NCBI RefSeq assembly: GCF_030908245.1
Contig: NZ_JAVFJJ010000001.1
Span: 355,565-419,564 of the forward strand
DNA length: 64,000 nucleotides
From: Sinomonas sp. ASV322
Lineage (GTDB): Bacteria; Actinomycetota; Actinomycetes; Actinomycetales; Micrococcaceae
Direction: 5' to 3'
In this document: positions 17,049 through 26,505 of the stretch, one piece after another
Layout of the letters: the number at the start of each line of letters is the position of its first letter
Numbering within the stretch: position 1 is the first letter of the stretch
Notes under the pieces: generated by a model
Seen by the model: only the letters and a program-made list of their open reading frames with translations
Database searches by the model: none
Told to the model about the DNA's origin: nothing
Translations under genes and position numbers: made by a program

Positions 17049-17100
17049 CCACGGGCGACGTGCGTCGCCCTGAAAGCTCCACCTCATGAAGAAGGGACCC

Positions 17101-18117
17101 ATGACCGAAAGCAGCACTCCGGCATCGCCCGCGCTCGCCCCGGAGCCCACGGGCTCGGCCATCCGCCGCGGGCCATTCCGGGTCGGCGAGCGGGTCCAGC
17201 TCACCGACGAGCGCGGCCGCATGAACACGATCACTCTCGAGGCCGGGGGTGCGTTTCACACCCACAAGGGCTTCCTGAACCATGACGCGGTCATCGGACT
17301 GCCCGACGGCTCGGTCGTGACGAACACGGCAGGGCACCAGTATCAGGCCCTCCGGCCGCTGCTGTCTGACTTCGTGCTCTCGATGCCGCGCGGTGCGGCG
17401 GTGGTGTACCCCAAGGACGCCGGGCAGATCGTCACGATGGCAGACATCTTCCCGGGCGCTCGAGTCGTCGAGGCCGGGGTGGGCTCCGGCGCCCTGTCGA
17501 TCTCCCTCCTTCGGGCGGTGGGCGACGGCGGGTACCTCCACTCGTTCGAGCGCCGCAAGGAATTCGCTGACATCGCGCGCGGCAACGTCGAGACGATCTT
17601 CGGGGGGCCGCATCCCGCGTGGCGGATCTCGCTCGGCGACTTCCAGGAGGAGGTCGTCAAAGCAGAGGAGCCGGCGAGCGTCGATCGGGTCGTGCTCGAC
17701 ATGCTCGCGCCATGGGAATGCCTCGACGCCGTCGCCACAGTCTTGGCCCCCGGCGGCGTGTGGATCAACTATGTCGCGACGGCGACCCAGCTTTCGCGGA
17801 CGGCGGAAGCGATTCGTGCGGACGGCCGGTTCACCGAGCCTGATGCCTGGGAGTCGATGGTCCGCGGGTGGCATCTCGAGGGCCTTGCCGTCCGCCCCGA
17901 GCACCGCATGGTGGGGCACACGGGTTTCCTCCTCGTCACCCGGCGGCTCGCCGAGGGCGTGGCGCCGCTCGTCCGCAAGAAGCGGGTGAAGACGGAGTTC
18001 AGCGAGGAAGACCTCAACGCCTGGACCCCTGAATCCGTTGGCGAACGCGCCGTGTCGGACCGGAAGCTGCGCCGGGCCGCGCGCGACGCCCGAGCCGGGC
18101 GGCCAGAGGAAGCCTGA
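17101..18117 (+). CDS. trmI: tRNA (adenine-N1)-methyltransferase
   Basis: A 338-residue SAM-dependent methyltransferase that makes m1A58 in the tRNA T-loop. An N-terminal beta domain (residues 20-100) precedes the Rossmann domain with V-E-A-G-V-G-S-G-A-L-S as SAM motif I (about residue 122); the acidic residue of motif II is in HSFERRKEF and DMLAPWE marks the active site. The ATG at 17101 follows AAGGGA; an ATG five codons earlier has no ribosome site. As in mycobacteria, it sits just upstream of the proteasome ATPase, here with 148 bp between. Confidence 0.92.
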   Translation: MTESSTPASPALAPEPTGSAIRRGPFRVGERVQLTDERGRMNTITLEAGGAFHTHKGFLNHDAVIGLPDGSVVTNTAGHQYQALRPLLSDFVLSMPRGAAVVYPKDAGQIVTMADIFPGARVVEAGVGSGALSISLLRAVGDGGYLHSFERRKEFADIARGNVETIFGGPHPAWRISLGDFQEEVVKAEEPASVDRVVLDMLAPWECLDAVATVLAPGGVWINYVATATQLSRTAEAIRADGRFTEPDAWESMVRGWHLEGLAVRPEHRMVGHTGFLLVTRRLAEGVAPLVRKKRVKTEFSEEDLNAWTPESVGERAVSDRKLRRAARDARAGRPEEA

Positions 18118-18265
18118 GCGTCGCTTCGCGGATGCTTTTTGGCCTCCCAAACGTTGCGTGAGTGTAACGCTTAGTGACTCTGGTGCTTCGGAGAGTTTCG
18201 GCTGGCTCTTGTGGAGCTAGTGTCGAAGTATCGGAAGATCCGAGCGGTGGGAGGGTGTGAGAGTC

Positions 18266-20014
18266 ATGGAAGAGCGCGATGGGACCGGGACCGGTCGCGA
18301 CGATGCCGTCCAGCGTGCAAACGCGGAGCAATTGAGCGTTCTCGAGCGTCAGGTCAACGTCCTCCGGGATAAGCTCCGGGCGGTGGATCGGCAGCTCTCC
18401 GCGGCGACGTCGAACAACACCCGCATGTCGGAGATGCTGCAGACGGCCAAGTCCGAGATCGTACGGCTCAAGGCCGCCCTCGAGCATGAGGGCCAGCCCC
18501 CGTACAGCTACGGCACGGTTGTCCAGCTCAATCGCCGCCGTCCGGCCGGGGGCGCCGCGGCTGCCGTGACGGACGAGAGCGTCGACGTCGTGACATCGGG
18601 GCGCAAGATCCGCGTGGGCCTCAGCCCGCTCATCTCCCTCTCGGAACTGAGCGTCGGCCAAGAGGTACTTCTCAACGAGGCGTTCGAGGTCGTCGCGGGC
18701 CTTGGCTATGAGCGTTCCGGCGAGCTGGTGACGATCAAGGAGCTGCTGAGCCCTGATCGCGTCCTCGTGATCGGTCGCGGCGACGAGGAACGCGTCGTCA
18801 GGCTCTCCGGGCCGCTCCTCCTCGAGCAGCTTCGGGTGGGCGACGCCGTCTCGATCGACAACCGGACACAGACCGCCCTCGAGAAGGTCCCACGCTCAGA
18901 GGTCGAGAATCTCGTCCTCGAGGAGATTCCGGACATCAGCTACGCGGACATCGGCGGCCTCGCCTCCCAGATCGAACAGATCCGGGACGCCGTCGAGCTA
19001 CCGTTCTTGCACCCGGGACTGTACCGCGAGCACGGGCTCAAGGCCCCCAAGGGCATCCTCCTGTACGGCCCCCCGGGCTGCGGCAAGACGCTCATCGCGA
19101 AGGCCGTCGCCAATTCGCTCGCCGCTCGGGCGATGGAGCGCGCTGGCCAGGACATCAGGAGCTACTTCCTCAACATCAAGGGCCCGGAGCTTCTCGACAA
19201 GTACGTCGGGGAGACCGAGCGCCACATCCGCCTCATCTTCTCGCGAGCCCGGGAGAAGGCGTCGGACGGAAGCCCTGTCGTCGTCTTCTTCGATGAGATG
19301 GACTCGCTGTTCCGCACCCGTGGGACGGGGGTCTCCTCCGACGTCGAGACGACGATCGTCCCGCAGCTTCTGAGCGAGATCGACGGAGTCGAACGCCTCG
19401 ACAACGTGATCGTCATCGGCGCGTCGAACCGCGAGGACATGATCGACCCCGCAATCCTCCGGCCAGGCCGGCTGGATGTGAAGATCAAGATCCAGCGACC
19501 CGACGCCGAGGCCGCGGCGGACATCTTCTCGAAGTACCTCACCGCCGACCTACCAATCCACACGGCGGATCTTGGCGAGCACGGAGGCGACCCCGAGGCG
19601 ACGGTCCAAGCCATGATCCAGCGGACCGTCGAGGCGATGTACTCGACGGACAAGGTGAATGAGTACCTCGAGGTGACCTATGCGAACGGCGACACCGAGA
19701 TCCTGTACTTCAAGGACTTCAACTCTGGCGCGGTGATCCAGAACGTCGTGGATCGCGCCAAGAAGGCAGCCATCAAGGAGCTTCTCACCACGGGTTCGAA
19801 GGGCATCCGGGTCGAGCACCTCCTCCGCGCCGTGGCCGATGAGTTCCGCGAGCACGAGGACATGCCGAATACGACGAATCCCGACGATTGGGCGCGCATC
19901 TCCGGAAAGAAGGGAGAGCGCATCACATACATCCGGACGATCATCCAGGGCAAGGGAGGCAGCGAGCCCGGTCGCACGATCGAAACGGCCCAAAGCACCG
20001 GCCAGTACCTGTGA
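18266..20014 (+). CDS. arc: Proteasome-activating AAA ATPase ARC/Mpa
   Basis: A 582-residue hexameric ATPase that unfolds pupylated proteins and feeds them to the 20S proteasome. It has an N-terminal coiled coil (about residues 20-65) that binds Pup, two OB folds (about 70-220), and an AAA domain with Walker A GPPGCGKT (about 267-274) and Walker [12 protein letters not shown] (about 335-345). The last residues are G-Q-Y-L, the gate-opening tail that docks into the alpha ring. The ATG at 18266 has GGGAGGG ten bases upstream; a GTG at 18257 lies too close to it. First gene of the cluster; TAGTGT at about 18218 is a possible -10. Confidence 0.96.
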   Translation: MEERDGTGTGRDDAVQRANAEQLSVLERQVNVLRDKLRAVDRQLSAATSNNTRMSEMLQTAKSEIVRLKAALEHEGQPPYSYGTVVQLNRRRPAGGAAAAVTDESVDVVTSGRKIRVGLSPLISLSELSVGQEVLLNEAFEVVAGLGYERSGELVTIKELLSPDRVLVIGRGDEERVVRLSGPLLLEQLRVGDAVSIDNRTQTALEKVPRSEVENLVLEEIPDISYADIGGLASQIEQIRDAVELPFLHPGLYREHGLKAPKGILLYGPPGCGKTLIAKAVANSLAARAMERAGQDIRSYFLNIKGPELLDKYVGETERHIRLIFSRAREKASDGSPVVVFFDEMDSLFRTRGTGVSSDVETTIVPQLLSEIDGVERLDNVIVIGASNREDMIDPAILRPGRLDVKIKIQRPDAEAAADIFSKYLTADLPIHTADLGEHGGDPEATVQAMIQRTVEAMYSTDKVNEYLEVTYANGDTEILYFKDFNSGAVIQNVVDRAKKAAIKELLTTGSKGIRVEHLLRAVADEFREHEDMPNTTNPDDWARISGKKGERITYIRTIIQGKGGSEPGRTIETAQSTGQYL

Positions 20015-20038
20015 GTCGGCACCGGGAAGGGGAGTGAC

Positions 20039-21688
20039 ATGTCGACCAGCGAACACGGGCCCGACGGCCTGCCAGCGGGCGGAGCCCTACGGGTCATGGG
20101 CTCCGAGACCGAGTACGGGATCCATGCGCCGTCGACGCCGGGAGCGAATGCGACATATCTCTCGTCACAGGTGATTGCTGCATACGCGCGCCTCACGCGG
20201 GAACGGCTCCATGCCTCGCCGGGGGCCGGGTGGGACTACACCGACGAGACGCCGCTTCGAGATGCCCGCGGCTGGTCGGTTCGGCGCAGCCAGGCTCATC
20301 CGGATCTCCTGACGGATCTCGAGCCCGTGCTCACGGCGGAGGGCGTCGCGCTCGCCCACGGTCCTGCCGAGATCGAGCTCGACGGCGATCAGGAGCCGGC
20401 TCTCATGAACCTCGTGCTGGGCAATGGCGCGCGCCTCTATGTTGACCACGCCCATCCCGAGTACTCGAGCCCCGAGGTCACGAATCCGCGCGATGCGGTG
20501 GTTTGGGATTCCGCGGGGGACGCCGTGGTCCTCGCCGCCGTGAGGGCGCTCGCCTCCGACCCCGAGCACGGGCCGATCAACCTGTACAAGAACAACACCG
20601 ATGGCAAGGGTGCTTCGTACGGCTCGCACGAGAACTACCTCGTGCCGCGTTCGGTGCCGTTCTCGGACCTCGTCCGCGGCCTCATCCCGTTCTTCGTTTC
20701 GCGTCAGCTCGTCTGTGGGGCAGGGCGCGTCGGCATCGGGCAGGACGGCCGGACTCCGGGATTCCAAGTGAGCCAGCGTGCTGACTTCTTCGAAGCCGAA
20801 GTCGGGCTCGAGACCACGATGCGCCGACCCATCATCAACACGCGGGACGAGCCGCACGCCGTCGCCGACAAGTACCGGCGCCTGCATGTGATCGTGGGCG
20901 ACGCCAATTGCAGCCACGTGGCGAACTATCTCAAATTCGGCACGACGGCTCTCGTGCTGAGCCTCATCGAGGCGGGCGCCGCCCCCGCGATCGAGATCCA
21001 CGAGCCGGTAGCCGCGATGCATCGGCTCAGCCATGACACCGACCTGCGCGAAACAGTGCGCTTGCTGGACGGACGCCGGCTCACCGGGCTCGAGCTCCAA
21101 TGGATCTACTTCGAGGCGGCTGCCAAGCTCGCGGCCGACGCCGGAGTTGCTGCCGAACACGGGGGAGACGGGCATACCGCCACGGTCCTGCGGCTCTGGG
21201 AGCGCGCCCTCACCGCGCTCGGATCGGATCTGGATGCCGCAGCCGGCTACATCGAATGGGCGGCGAAGCAAATGGTCCTTGAGGGCTACCGTGCGCGAGA
21301 CGGCCTCGCCTGGAGCGACCCGCGACTCGGCCTCATCGACATCCAATGGTCGGACGTCCGCCCCGAGCGCGGCCTCGCGAATCGGCTCATGGCGAGCGGG
21401 CGCCTCTCGCGCATGGCGGACGACGTCGAGATCGCCCGCGCGGCGATCGAACCCCCGGAGGACACCCGGGCCTGGTTCCGCGGAAAGAGCATCCAGCGAT
21501 TCCCGGCCAACGTCGCCAGCGCGAGCTGGGACTCGGTCGTGTTCTCGCCGCCGGGCAGCTACCGGCTTCAGCGCGTCCCCACCCGTGAGCCGCTGCGCGG
21601 CACGCGCGCGCTCACGGGCGGGCTCTTCGAGAGCCACCCGGATATCCAGGGGTTCCTCGACGCGCTCCTCGGGGAGCGGCATACCTAG
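20039..21688 (+). CDS. dop: Pup deamidase/depupylase
   Basis: A 549-residue glutamine-synthetase-fold enzyme that deamidates the C-terminal Gln of Pup to Glu and removes Pup from substrates. Visible are the metal/ATP Glu residues in GSETEYGIHAP (about residue 22-31), the catalytic Asp in LYVDHAHPEYSSPE (about Asp136), [19 protein letters not shown], and [12 protein letters not shown]. It is about 50 residues longer than the usual Dop of about 500: roughly 19 extra residues precede the GSETEYG motif and about 20 are inserted before the catalytic Asp. The ATG has GGGGAGTG upstream; 24 bp after arc. Confidence 0.94.
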   Translation: MSTSEHGPDGLPAGGALRVMGSETEYGIHAPSTPGANATYLSSQVIAAYARLTRERLHASPGAGWDYTDETPLRDARGWSVRRSQAHPDLLTDLEPVLTAEGVALAHGPAEIELDGDQEPALMNLVLGNGARLYVDHAHPEYSSPEVTNPRDAVVWDSAGDAVVLAAVRALASDPEHGPINLYKNNTDGKGASYGSHENYLVPRSVPFSDLVRGLIPFFVSRQLVCGAGRVGIGQDGRTPGFQVSQRADFFEAEVGLETTMRRPIINTRDEPHAVADKYRRLHVIVGDANCSHVANYLKFGTTALVLSLIEAGAAPAIEIHEPVAAMHRLSHDTDLRETVRLLDGRRLTGLELQWIYFEAAAKLAADAGVAAEHGGDGHTATVLRLWERALTALGSDLDAAAGYIEWAAKQMVLEGYRARDGLAWSDPRLGLIDIQWSDVRPERGLANRLMASGRLSRMADDVEIARAAIEPPEDTRAWFRGKSIQRFPANVASASWDSVVFSPPGSYRLQRVPTREPLRGTRALTGGLFESHPDIQGFLDALLGERHT

Positions 21689-21793
21689 CTCCACGGTCCT
21701 GCTTCCCGAAGTCCGGTCAACGGCATGAAAGAGTGACAGTATTGGTCTCACAGCCCGTCGCACAGGCGGCGAGTTCGATGCAAGGAGGCGGCT

Positions 21794-21994
21794 ATGGCCG
21801 GTCAGGAGCAGAAGAGCAGCCAGTCACGGGAAGACGTCGAAGACGTCGAACCGGGTGCCGCGCCCGCACCGGCTGCTCCGCAGGCGTCTGAGGCGACCCA
21901 AGGCGTTGACGATCTGCTCGACGAGATCGACGGCGTGCTTGAGAGCAACGCCGAGGAGTTTGTGCGAGGTTTCGTCCAGAAGGGCGGCCAGTAG
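21794..21994 (+). CDS. pup: Prokaryotic ubiquitin-like protein Pup
   Basis: A 66-residue, largely disordered acidic protein ending V-Q-K-G-G-Q. The C-terminal Gln must be deamidated by Dop before PafA links it to substrate lysines. The ARC-binding helix is the VDDLLDEIDGVLESNAEEF stretch, and the N-terminus is rich in Gln, Ser and Glu. A strong AAGGAGG lies just before the ATG. It is nine bases from prcB and is co-transcribed with it. Confidence 0.97.
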   Translation: MAGQEQKSSQSREDVEDVEPGAAPAPAAPQASEATQGVDDLLDEIDGVLESNAEEFVRGFVQKGGQ

Positions 21995-22003
21995 GCCTCC
22001 AGG

Positions 22004-22813
22004 ATGAACGACTTCCTCGCAGAACGCGTCGTCGGCAACGCGACGTCGTCCTTCACCGAGCATCTGGCAGCCGTTCGTCCGGACCTGCTCCCATCGAATC
22101 GGGTGGTTCCGTCTGACGCGTCCCACCTCTCACCGCACGGTACAACCGTCGTCGCGATGTCTTTCGCGGGCGGGGTCCTCATGGCCGGCGACCGCCGTGC
22201 AACGATGGGCAGCATGATCGCGAGCCGGCACATCGAGAAGGTCTTTCCGGCGGATCAGTACTCGGTCCTCGGAATCGCCGGAGCGGCCGGTCTCGCAGTC
22301 GACATCGTGCGCCTCTTCCAGGTCGAACTTGAGCATTACGAAAAGATCGAGGGCACGCTCCTGAGCCTCGAGGGGAAGGCCACGCGGCTCGGGGCGATGA
22401 TCCGCGCGAATCTGTCGCTCGCGCTCCAGGGCCTCGCGGTGGTCCCGCTCTTCGCGGGCTTTGATCTGTATCAGGGCGTGGGGCGCCTCTTCTCCTACGA
22501 CGTGACGGGCGGCCGCTACGAGGAACTCGAGCACCACTCGGTGGGCTCGGGATCCGTCTTCGCGCGCGGAGCCCTCAAGAAGCTGTGGCGGCCCGGCCTC
22601 GCGGAGGCCGATGCCGTTCGGGTCTCCGTCGAGGCGCTTTTCGACGCGGCCGACGACGACTCCGCGACAGGCGGCCCGGATCCCCTCCGTCAGCTCTGGC
22701 CGGTCGTGTACACCGTCACCCGCGTGGGGAATCGGCGGGCGTCCGAGAACGAGCTGGCGCAGATCGCGGGCGACATCTTCGAGCAGCGCAGCATCGCAGG
22801 ACGGGAGGCCTGA
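22004..22813 (+). CDS. prcB: 20S proteasome beta subunit
   Basis: A 269-residue precursor of the catalytic beta subunit. The propeptide is residues 1-46 and cleavage between Gly46 and Thr47 ([10 protein letters not shown]) exposes the nucleophilic Thr. The GDRRAT motif with the conserved Asp and Arg and the catalytic Lys in HIEKVF are present. Seven subunits form each inner ring of the barrel. One base separates its stop from the prcA start, typical of balanced synthesis. Confidence 0.96.
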   Translation: MNDFLAERVVGNATSSFTEHLAAVRPDLLPSNRVVPSDASHLSPHGTTVVAMSFAGGVLMAGDRRATMGSMIASRHIEKVFPADQYSVLGIAGAAGLAVDIVRLFQVELEHYEKIEGTLLSLEGKATRLGAMIRANLSLALQGLAVVPLFAGFDLYQGVGRLFSYDVTGGRYEELEHHSVGSGSVFARGALKKLWRPGLAEADAVRVSVEALFDAADDDSATGGPDPLRQLWPVVYTVTRVGNRRASENELAQIAGDIFEQRSIAGREA

Positions 22814-22814
22814 C

Positions 22815-23513
22815 ATGACCCAGCCGTTCTACGTTTCGCCCGAGCAGGTCATGAAGGACCGCGCTGATTTTGCACGAAAAGGTATCGCGCGAGGCCGGTC
22901 CGTCGTCGTGCTGTGCTGCCGGGACGGAATCGCGCTCGTCGCCGAGAACCCCTCGCCGTCGCTCCACAAGATCGGCGAGATCTACGACAAGATCGCCTTC
23001 GCGGCAGTTGGCAAATACAACGAGTTCGAGAGCCTGCGCCAGGCGGGCGTGCGCTACGCCGATGTTCGCGGCTACTCGTACGACCGTGTCGACGTCACCG
23101 GGCGCGGGCTCGCGAGCGTCTACGCGCAGAGCCTCGGAGCCGTGTTCACGGCCGAGCAGAAGCCCCTCGAGGTCGAGCTCACCGTGGCCGAAGTCGGGCA
23201 CGACGTCGGCTCCGACCACTTGTTTCGCCTCACCTTCGACGGCTCGATCGCCGACGAACGGCGCTTCGTCGTCATGGGAGGAGCCGCCGAGCGCGTCGCC
23301 GAGGCCGTCATCGGAGGGTGGAGTGCCGAGGCGTCCTTCGCCGAGGCAATCCAGCTGGCGGCCAAGGCCTTGCGCGATGAACGCACCGATCCGACGCTCA
23401 GCCTCGAAGTTGCGGTCCTCGACCGGAAATCCGAGACCGGGCGGGGACTCCGCCGAGCATTCCGGCGCATCAGCCAGGATGAGCTCACGGAGCTTCTGAC
23501 CGGGCCGATCTAG
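22815..23513 (+). CDS. prcA: 20S proteasome alpha subunit
   Basis: A 232-residue non-catalytic alpha subunit forming the outer rings. The N-terminal [19 protein letters not shown] is the gate and H0 helix typical of actinobacterial alpha subunits, and the segment [16 protein letters not shown] follows. There is no N-terminal Thr. The pocket between subunits receives the QYL tail of ARC. ATG one base after the prcB stop, with GGGAGG upstream. Confidence 0.96.
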   Translation: MTQPFYVSPEQVMKDRADFARKGIARGRSVVVLCCRDGIALVAENPSPSLHKIGEIYDKIAFAAVGKYNEFESLRQAGVRYADVRGYSYDRVDVTGRGLASVYAQSLGAVFTAEQKPLEVELTVAEVGHDVGSDHLFRLTFDGSIADERRFVVMGGAAERVAEAVIGGWSAEASFAEAIQLAAKALRDERTDPTLSLEVAVLDRKSETGRGLRRAFRRISQDELTELLTGPI

Positions 23514-23559
23514 CCGCTGGCCAGCTTCCCTGGCCCGCAGAAACGACGTTAGGAGCCGC

Positions 23560-24936
23560 GTGGACCGCCGCATCTTCGGGGTCGAGACCGAGTTCGGGAT
23601 CGCGTACTCGAGCCCGCAGGGCAGGCCGCTTGCCCCCGAAGAGGTGGCGCGCTACCTGTTCCGCAAGGTCGTGAGCTGGGGCCGTTCGTCCAACGTGTTC
23701 TTGGGCAACGGCTCGCGGCTCTATCTCGATGTCGGATCCCACCCCGAGTACGCAACGGCAGAATGCGACGACGTCGCCCAGCTCGTGGCGCATGACCGAG
23801 CCGGCGAGCGCATTCTCGTAGACCTCATCGACGAGGCGCAGAAGCGGCTCCGCGAGGAGGGGTTCGACGGCAGCGTCTACCTCTTCAAGAACAACACGGA
23901 CACGGCCGGCAACTCGTATGGGAGCCACGAGAACTACCTCATCCCGAGGCGCACAGAGTTCTCGAGACTCGCCGAGATCCTCATCCCGTTCCTCGTGACT
24001 CGACAGCTCTTGTGTGGCGCCGGCAAAGTACTCCGCACGCCCCATGGACCCGTGTACGCCTTCTCCCAGAGGGCAGACCACATCTGGGAGGGCCTCTCCT
24101 CGGCGACGACGCGATCGCGCCCGATCATCAATACGCGGGACGAGCCGCACGCCGATGCCGAGCATTTCCGACGCCTGCACGTGATTGTGGGCGACTCGAC
24201 GATGTCCGAGACGACCACGATGATGAAGATCGGCACCGTCGATCTGATCCTTCGCATGATCGAATCGGGCGTCATCATGCGGGACCTGAGGATGGAGAAC
24301 CCGATCCGCAGCATCCGGGAGATCTCGCACGACCTCTCGGGGCGCGCCGTCGTCCGCCTCGCGAACGGCACCGAGATGACGGCCCTTGACATGCAGCGCG
24401 TCTATCTCGAGAAGGCGTCGCATTTCGTTGGCCAGCATGGAGCGCACACTCCGCATGTCGCGCGCATCCTCGGCCTGTGGGAGCGCACCCTGGACGCGAT
24501 CGAGTCCGGGGACACCTCGGGGATCGACACCGAGGTGGACTGGGCGATCAAGAAGAAGCTCATTGACAGCTACTGTGCGCGCCATGGCGTCGATCTCGAT
24601 TCGGCGCGCGTTGCCCAGCTCGACCTCACGTATCACGACATCAGCCCCGAGCGCGGACTCTTCTTCCTCCTGCAGCGCCGGGGCCAAGCCGCACGAGTGG
24701 TCGACGACGCCGCCATTGCGACGGCGGTGGAGTCGCCGCCGCAGTCGACGCGCGCGAGACTCCGGGGACGCTTCGTCCAGGCGGCGCAGGCGGCAGGAGC
24801 GGACTACACGGTCGATTGGGTTCATCTCAAGCTCAATGACAGAGCCCACCACACCATCTTGTGCAAGGATCCGTTCTCCAACGAGGACTCGCGCGTCGAC
24901 GAACTGCTCGAGACTCTGCGGCCCTTCACTGGATGA
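23560..24936 (+). CDS. pafA: Pup-protein ligase
   Basis: A 458-residue glutamine-synthetase-like ligase that phosphorylates the C-terminal Glu of Pup and attaches it to lysines of target proteins. The metal-binding Glu residues lie in [10 protein letters not shown] (about Glu9 and Glu11), the catalytic Asp in [15 protein letters not shown] (about Asp57), followed by [19 protein letters not shown] and [12 protein letters not shown]. The usual length and absence of the Dop-type insertions separate it from dop. GTG start with a TTAGGAG ribosome site; 46 bp after prcA. Confidence 0.95.
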   Translation: MDRRIFGVETEFGIAYSSPQGRPLAPEEVARYLFRKVVSWGRSSNVFLGNGSRLYLDVGSHPEYATAECDDVAQLVAHDRAGERILVDLIDEAQKRLREEGFDGSVYLFKNNTDTAGNSYGSHENYLIPRRTEFSRLAEILIPFLVTRQLLCGAGKVLRTPHGPVYAFSQRADHIWEGLSSATTRSRPIINTRDEPHADAEHFRRLHVIVGDSTMSETTTMMKIGTVDLILRMIESGVIMRDLRMENPIRSIREISHDLSGRAVVRLANGTEMTALDMQRVYLEKASHFVGQHGAHTPHVARILGLWERTLDAIESGDTSGIDTEVDWAIKKKLIDSYCARHGVDLDSARVAQLDLTYHDISPERGLFFLLQRRGQAARVVDDAAIATAVESPPQSTRARLRGRFVQAAQAAGADYTVDWVHLKLNDRAHHTILCKDPFSNEDSRVDELLETLRPFTG

Positions 24937-25051
24937 CGTGCGGGACATGAGGCTGAAACGGGCGTTCTCAGGCTGAGTCGCTACCCTAGAGGGGGCCTTC
25001 GGCCTCGACCGTCGCCACGAATGGCGAAGAATCTCCACAGGAAGTAGATCA

Positions 25052-25972
25052 GTGCGCCGATTCCTTGCGCTCGTGCTGCCCCTTGCGCTGCTTATCGCGG
25101 GCTGCAGCTCTGGAGGCTCGAACGGGCCGACAAGCCAGTCCGCAGGCGATGTTAACGCCTTCAGTTCGCTCAAGGTGACTCCGGGGGACAAGGCCCCGAC
25201 CGTCGATTTCGCCAAGCCCCTGTCTGTGTCGACCCCCACGATCAAGGTGGTTCAGGAGGGATCGGGCGCCGCCGTCAAGGCGGGGCAGTCCGTCGTCGTC
25301 AGCGTCCTTGCGCTCAAGGGAACGGACGGCAGCACGCTCGGCGATTCATTCTCCTCCGGGCAGCCGCAGAAGGTCCCGGTCGACGACAGCCTCAAGCAGG
25401 GGAACTCCGTCCTCTACAACGCGTTCGTCGGTGCCAAGATCGGTTCGTACCTCGCCTACGCGACCCCGCCGGCGAGCGCCGACAAGGGCGGGGACAACGC
25501 GACGACTCTTCTCATCGTCAAGATCACCGACGCGAAGGACATCCCGGCCCCGCTCAAGAAGCCAGAGGGAGACCCCGTGACTCCGCCCGCCGGACTTCCA
25601 GCGGTGACCGAAGACTCGAAGGGCGTCCCGCAGATCGACGTCAAGGGCGTCGCGAAGCCCGCCCAGCTCGTCTCTCAGGACCTCATCAAGGGCAAGGGCG
25701 CCACGGTCCAGGCGACGGACACGATCGTTGCGAACTACGTGGGCGTCAACCTCTCCGACGGGACCAAGTTCGATTCGAGCTACGATCGCGGGACGCCGGC
25801 CACCTTCGGCCTCGGCCAGGTGATCGAGGGGTGGACCAAGGGCCTCACGGGCAAGACCGTCGGATCCCGGGTTCTCCTCGTCATTCCTGCCGCGCAGGCG
25901 TATGGCGACCAGGGCCAAGGGCAGGCGAAGGGCGACCTCGTCTTCGTTGTCGACATCCTCGGCGTCCAGTAG
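25052..25972 (+). CDS. FKBP-type peptidyl-prolyl isomerase, lipoprotein
   Basis: A 306-residue exported lipoprotein. The signal peptide MRRFLALVLPLALLIAGC ends in a lipobox with Cys18. Residues about 60-165 form a first FKBP-like domain without the clear active-site pattern. The last 95 residues are a recognisable FKBP domain (NYVGVNLSDGTKFDSS, VIEGWTKGL, VLLVIPAAQAYG). It probably helps fold secreted proteins outside the membrane. GTG start with AGGAAG upstream. It lies 115 bp after pafA, an insertion relative to the mycobacterial order, and is followed by a second FKBP gene after 43 bp. Confidence 0.88.
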   Translation: MRRFLALVLPLALLIAGCSSGGSNGPTSQSAGDVNAFSSLKVTPGDKAPTVDFAKPLSVSTPTIKVVQEGSGAAVKAGQSVVVSVLALKGTDGSTLGDSFSSGQPQKVPVDDSLKQGNSVLYNAFVGAKIGSYLAYATPPASADKGGDNATTLLIVKITDAKDIPAPLKKPEGDPVTPPAGLPAVTEDSKGVPQIDVKGVAKPAQLVSQDLIKGKGATVQATDTIVANYVGVNLSDGTKFDSSYDRGTPATFGLGQVIEGWTKGLTGKTVGSRVLLVIPAAQAYGDQGQGQAKGDLVFVVDILGVQ

Positions 25973-26015
25973 ATTCAGTCGGACGCCCAGCAATCCATCC
26001 CACGAGAGGAACACC

Positions 26016-26411
26016 ATGTCCTTCGGACAGCGCGAATACGACCGACAGAAGCCTGAGATCGACTTCCCCGAGGGTCCTGTGCCCACGGAGCTCAAGATCG
26101 TGGACCTCGTCGAGGGCGACGGCCGAGAAGTTGTGGCTGGCGACACCGTCACGACGCACTACGTCGGCGTCGCGTGGTCCACGGGGGAGGAGTTCGACGC
26201 AAGCTGGAACCGTGGGGCTCCTCTCGACTTCCGGGTCGGTGTCGGCCAAGTCATCCAGGGCTGGGACCAGGGCCTCCTCGGCATGAAGGTCGGCGGCCGC
26301 CGCCGGCTCGAGATCCCGTCGGACCTCGCCTATGGGCCTCGCGGTGCGGGCGGTGTCATCGGCCCGAACGAGTCGCTCATCTTCGTCGTCGATCTTGTCG
26401 GAGTGGGCTGA
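26016..26411 (+). CDS. FKBP-type peptidyl-prolyl cis-trans isomerase, cytoplasmic
   Basis: A 131-residue single-domain FKBP: THYVGVAWSTGEEFDASW, VIQGWDQGLLGMKVGG, and a C-terminal AYGPRGAGGVIGPNESLIF. The aromatic pocket residues are present. No signal peptide, so cytoplasmic, in contrast to the lipoprotein before it. The ATG at 26016 has GAGAGGAAC upstream; longer in-frame extensions are not supported. It ends the possible pafA-FKBP-FKBP transcript, with a strong hairpin at 26447. Confidence 0.92.
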   Translation: MSFGQREYDRQKPEIDFPEGPVPTELKIVDLVEGDGREVVAGDTVTTHYVGVAWSTGEEFDASWNRGAPLDFRVGVGQVIQGWDQGLLGMKVGGRRRLEIPSDLAYGPRGAGGVIGPNESLIFVVDLVGVG

Positions 26412-26446
26412 GTCGGAGCGCACTGACACAGCACCGTTTCATCATC

Positions 26447-26480
26447 CGGGGCGCGGGCAGCACATGCTGTCCGCGCCCCG
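26447..26480 (+). terminator. Intrinsic-type hairpin after FKBP gene
   Basis: A 16-bp stem with one G-T pair, CGGGGCGCGGGCAGCA against TGCTGTCCGCGCCCCG, lies between the FKBP stop and the pafBC promoter. There is no T-tract, as is common in this group. Confidence 0.65.
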
Positions 26481-26493
26481 CGTGCGTTCCGGG

Positions 26494-26499
26494 TAGCCT
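26494..26499 (+). promoter_or_regulatory. Leaderless -10 box of pafBC
   Basis: TAGCCT followed by six bases and the GTG start of pafBC. Confidence 0.65.
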
Positions 26500-26505
26500 G
26501 CACAT

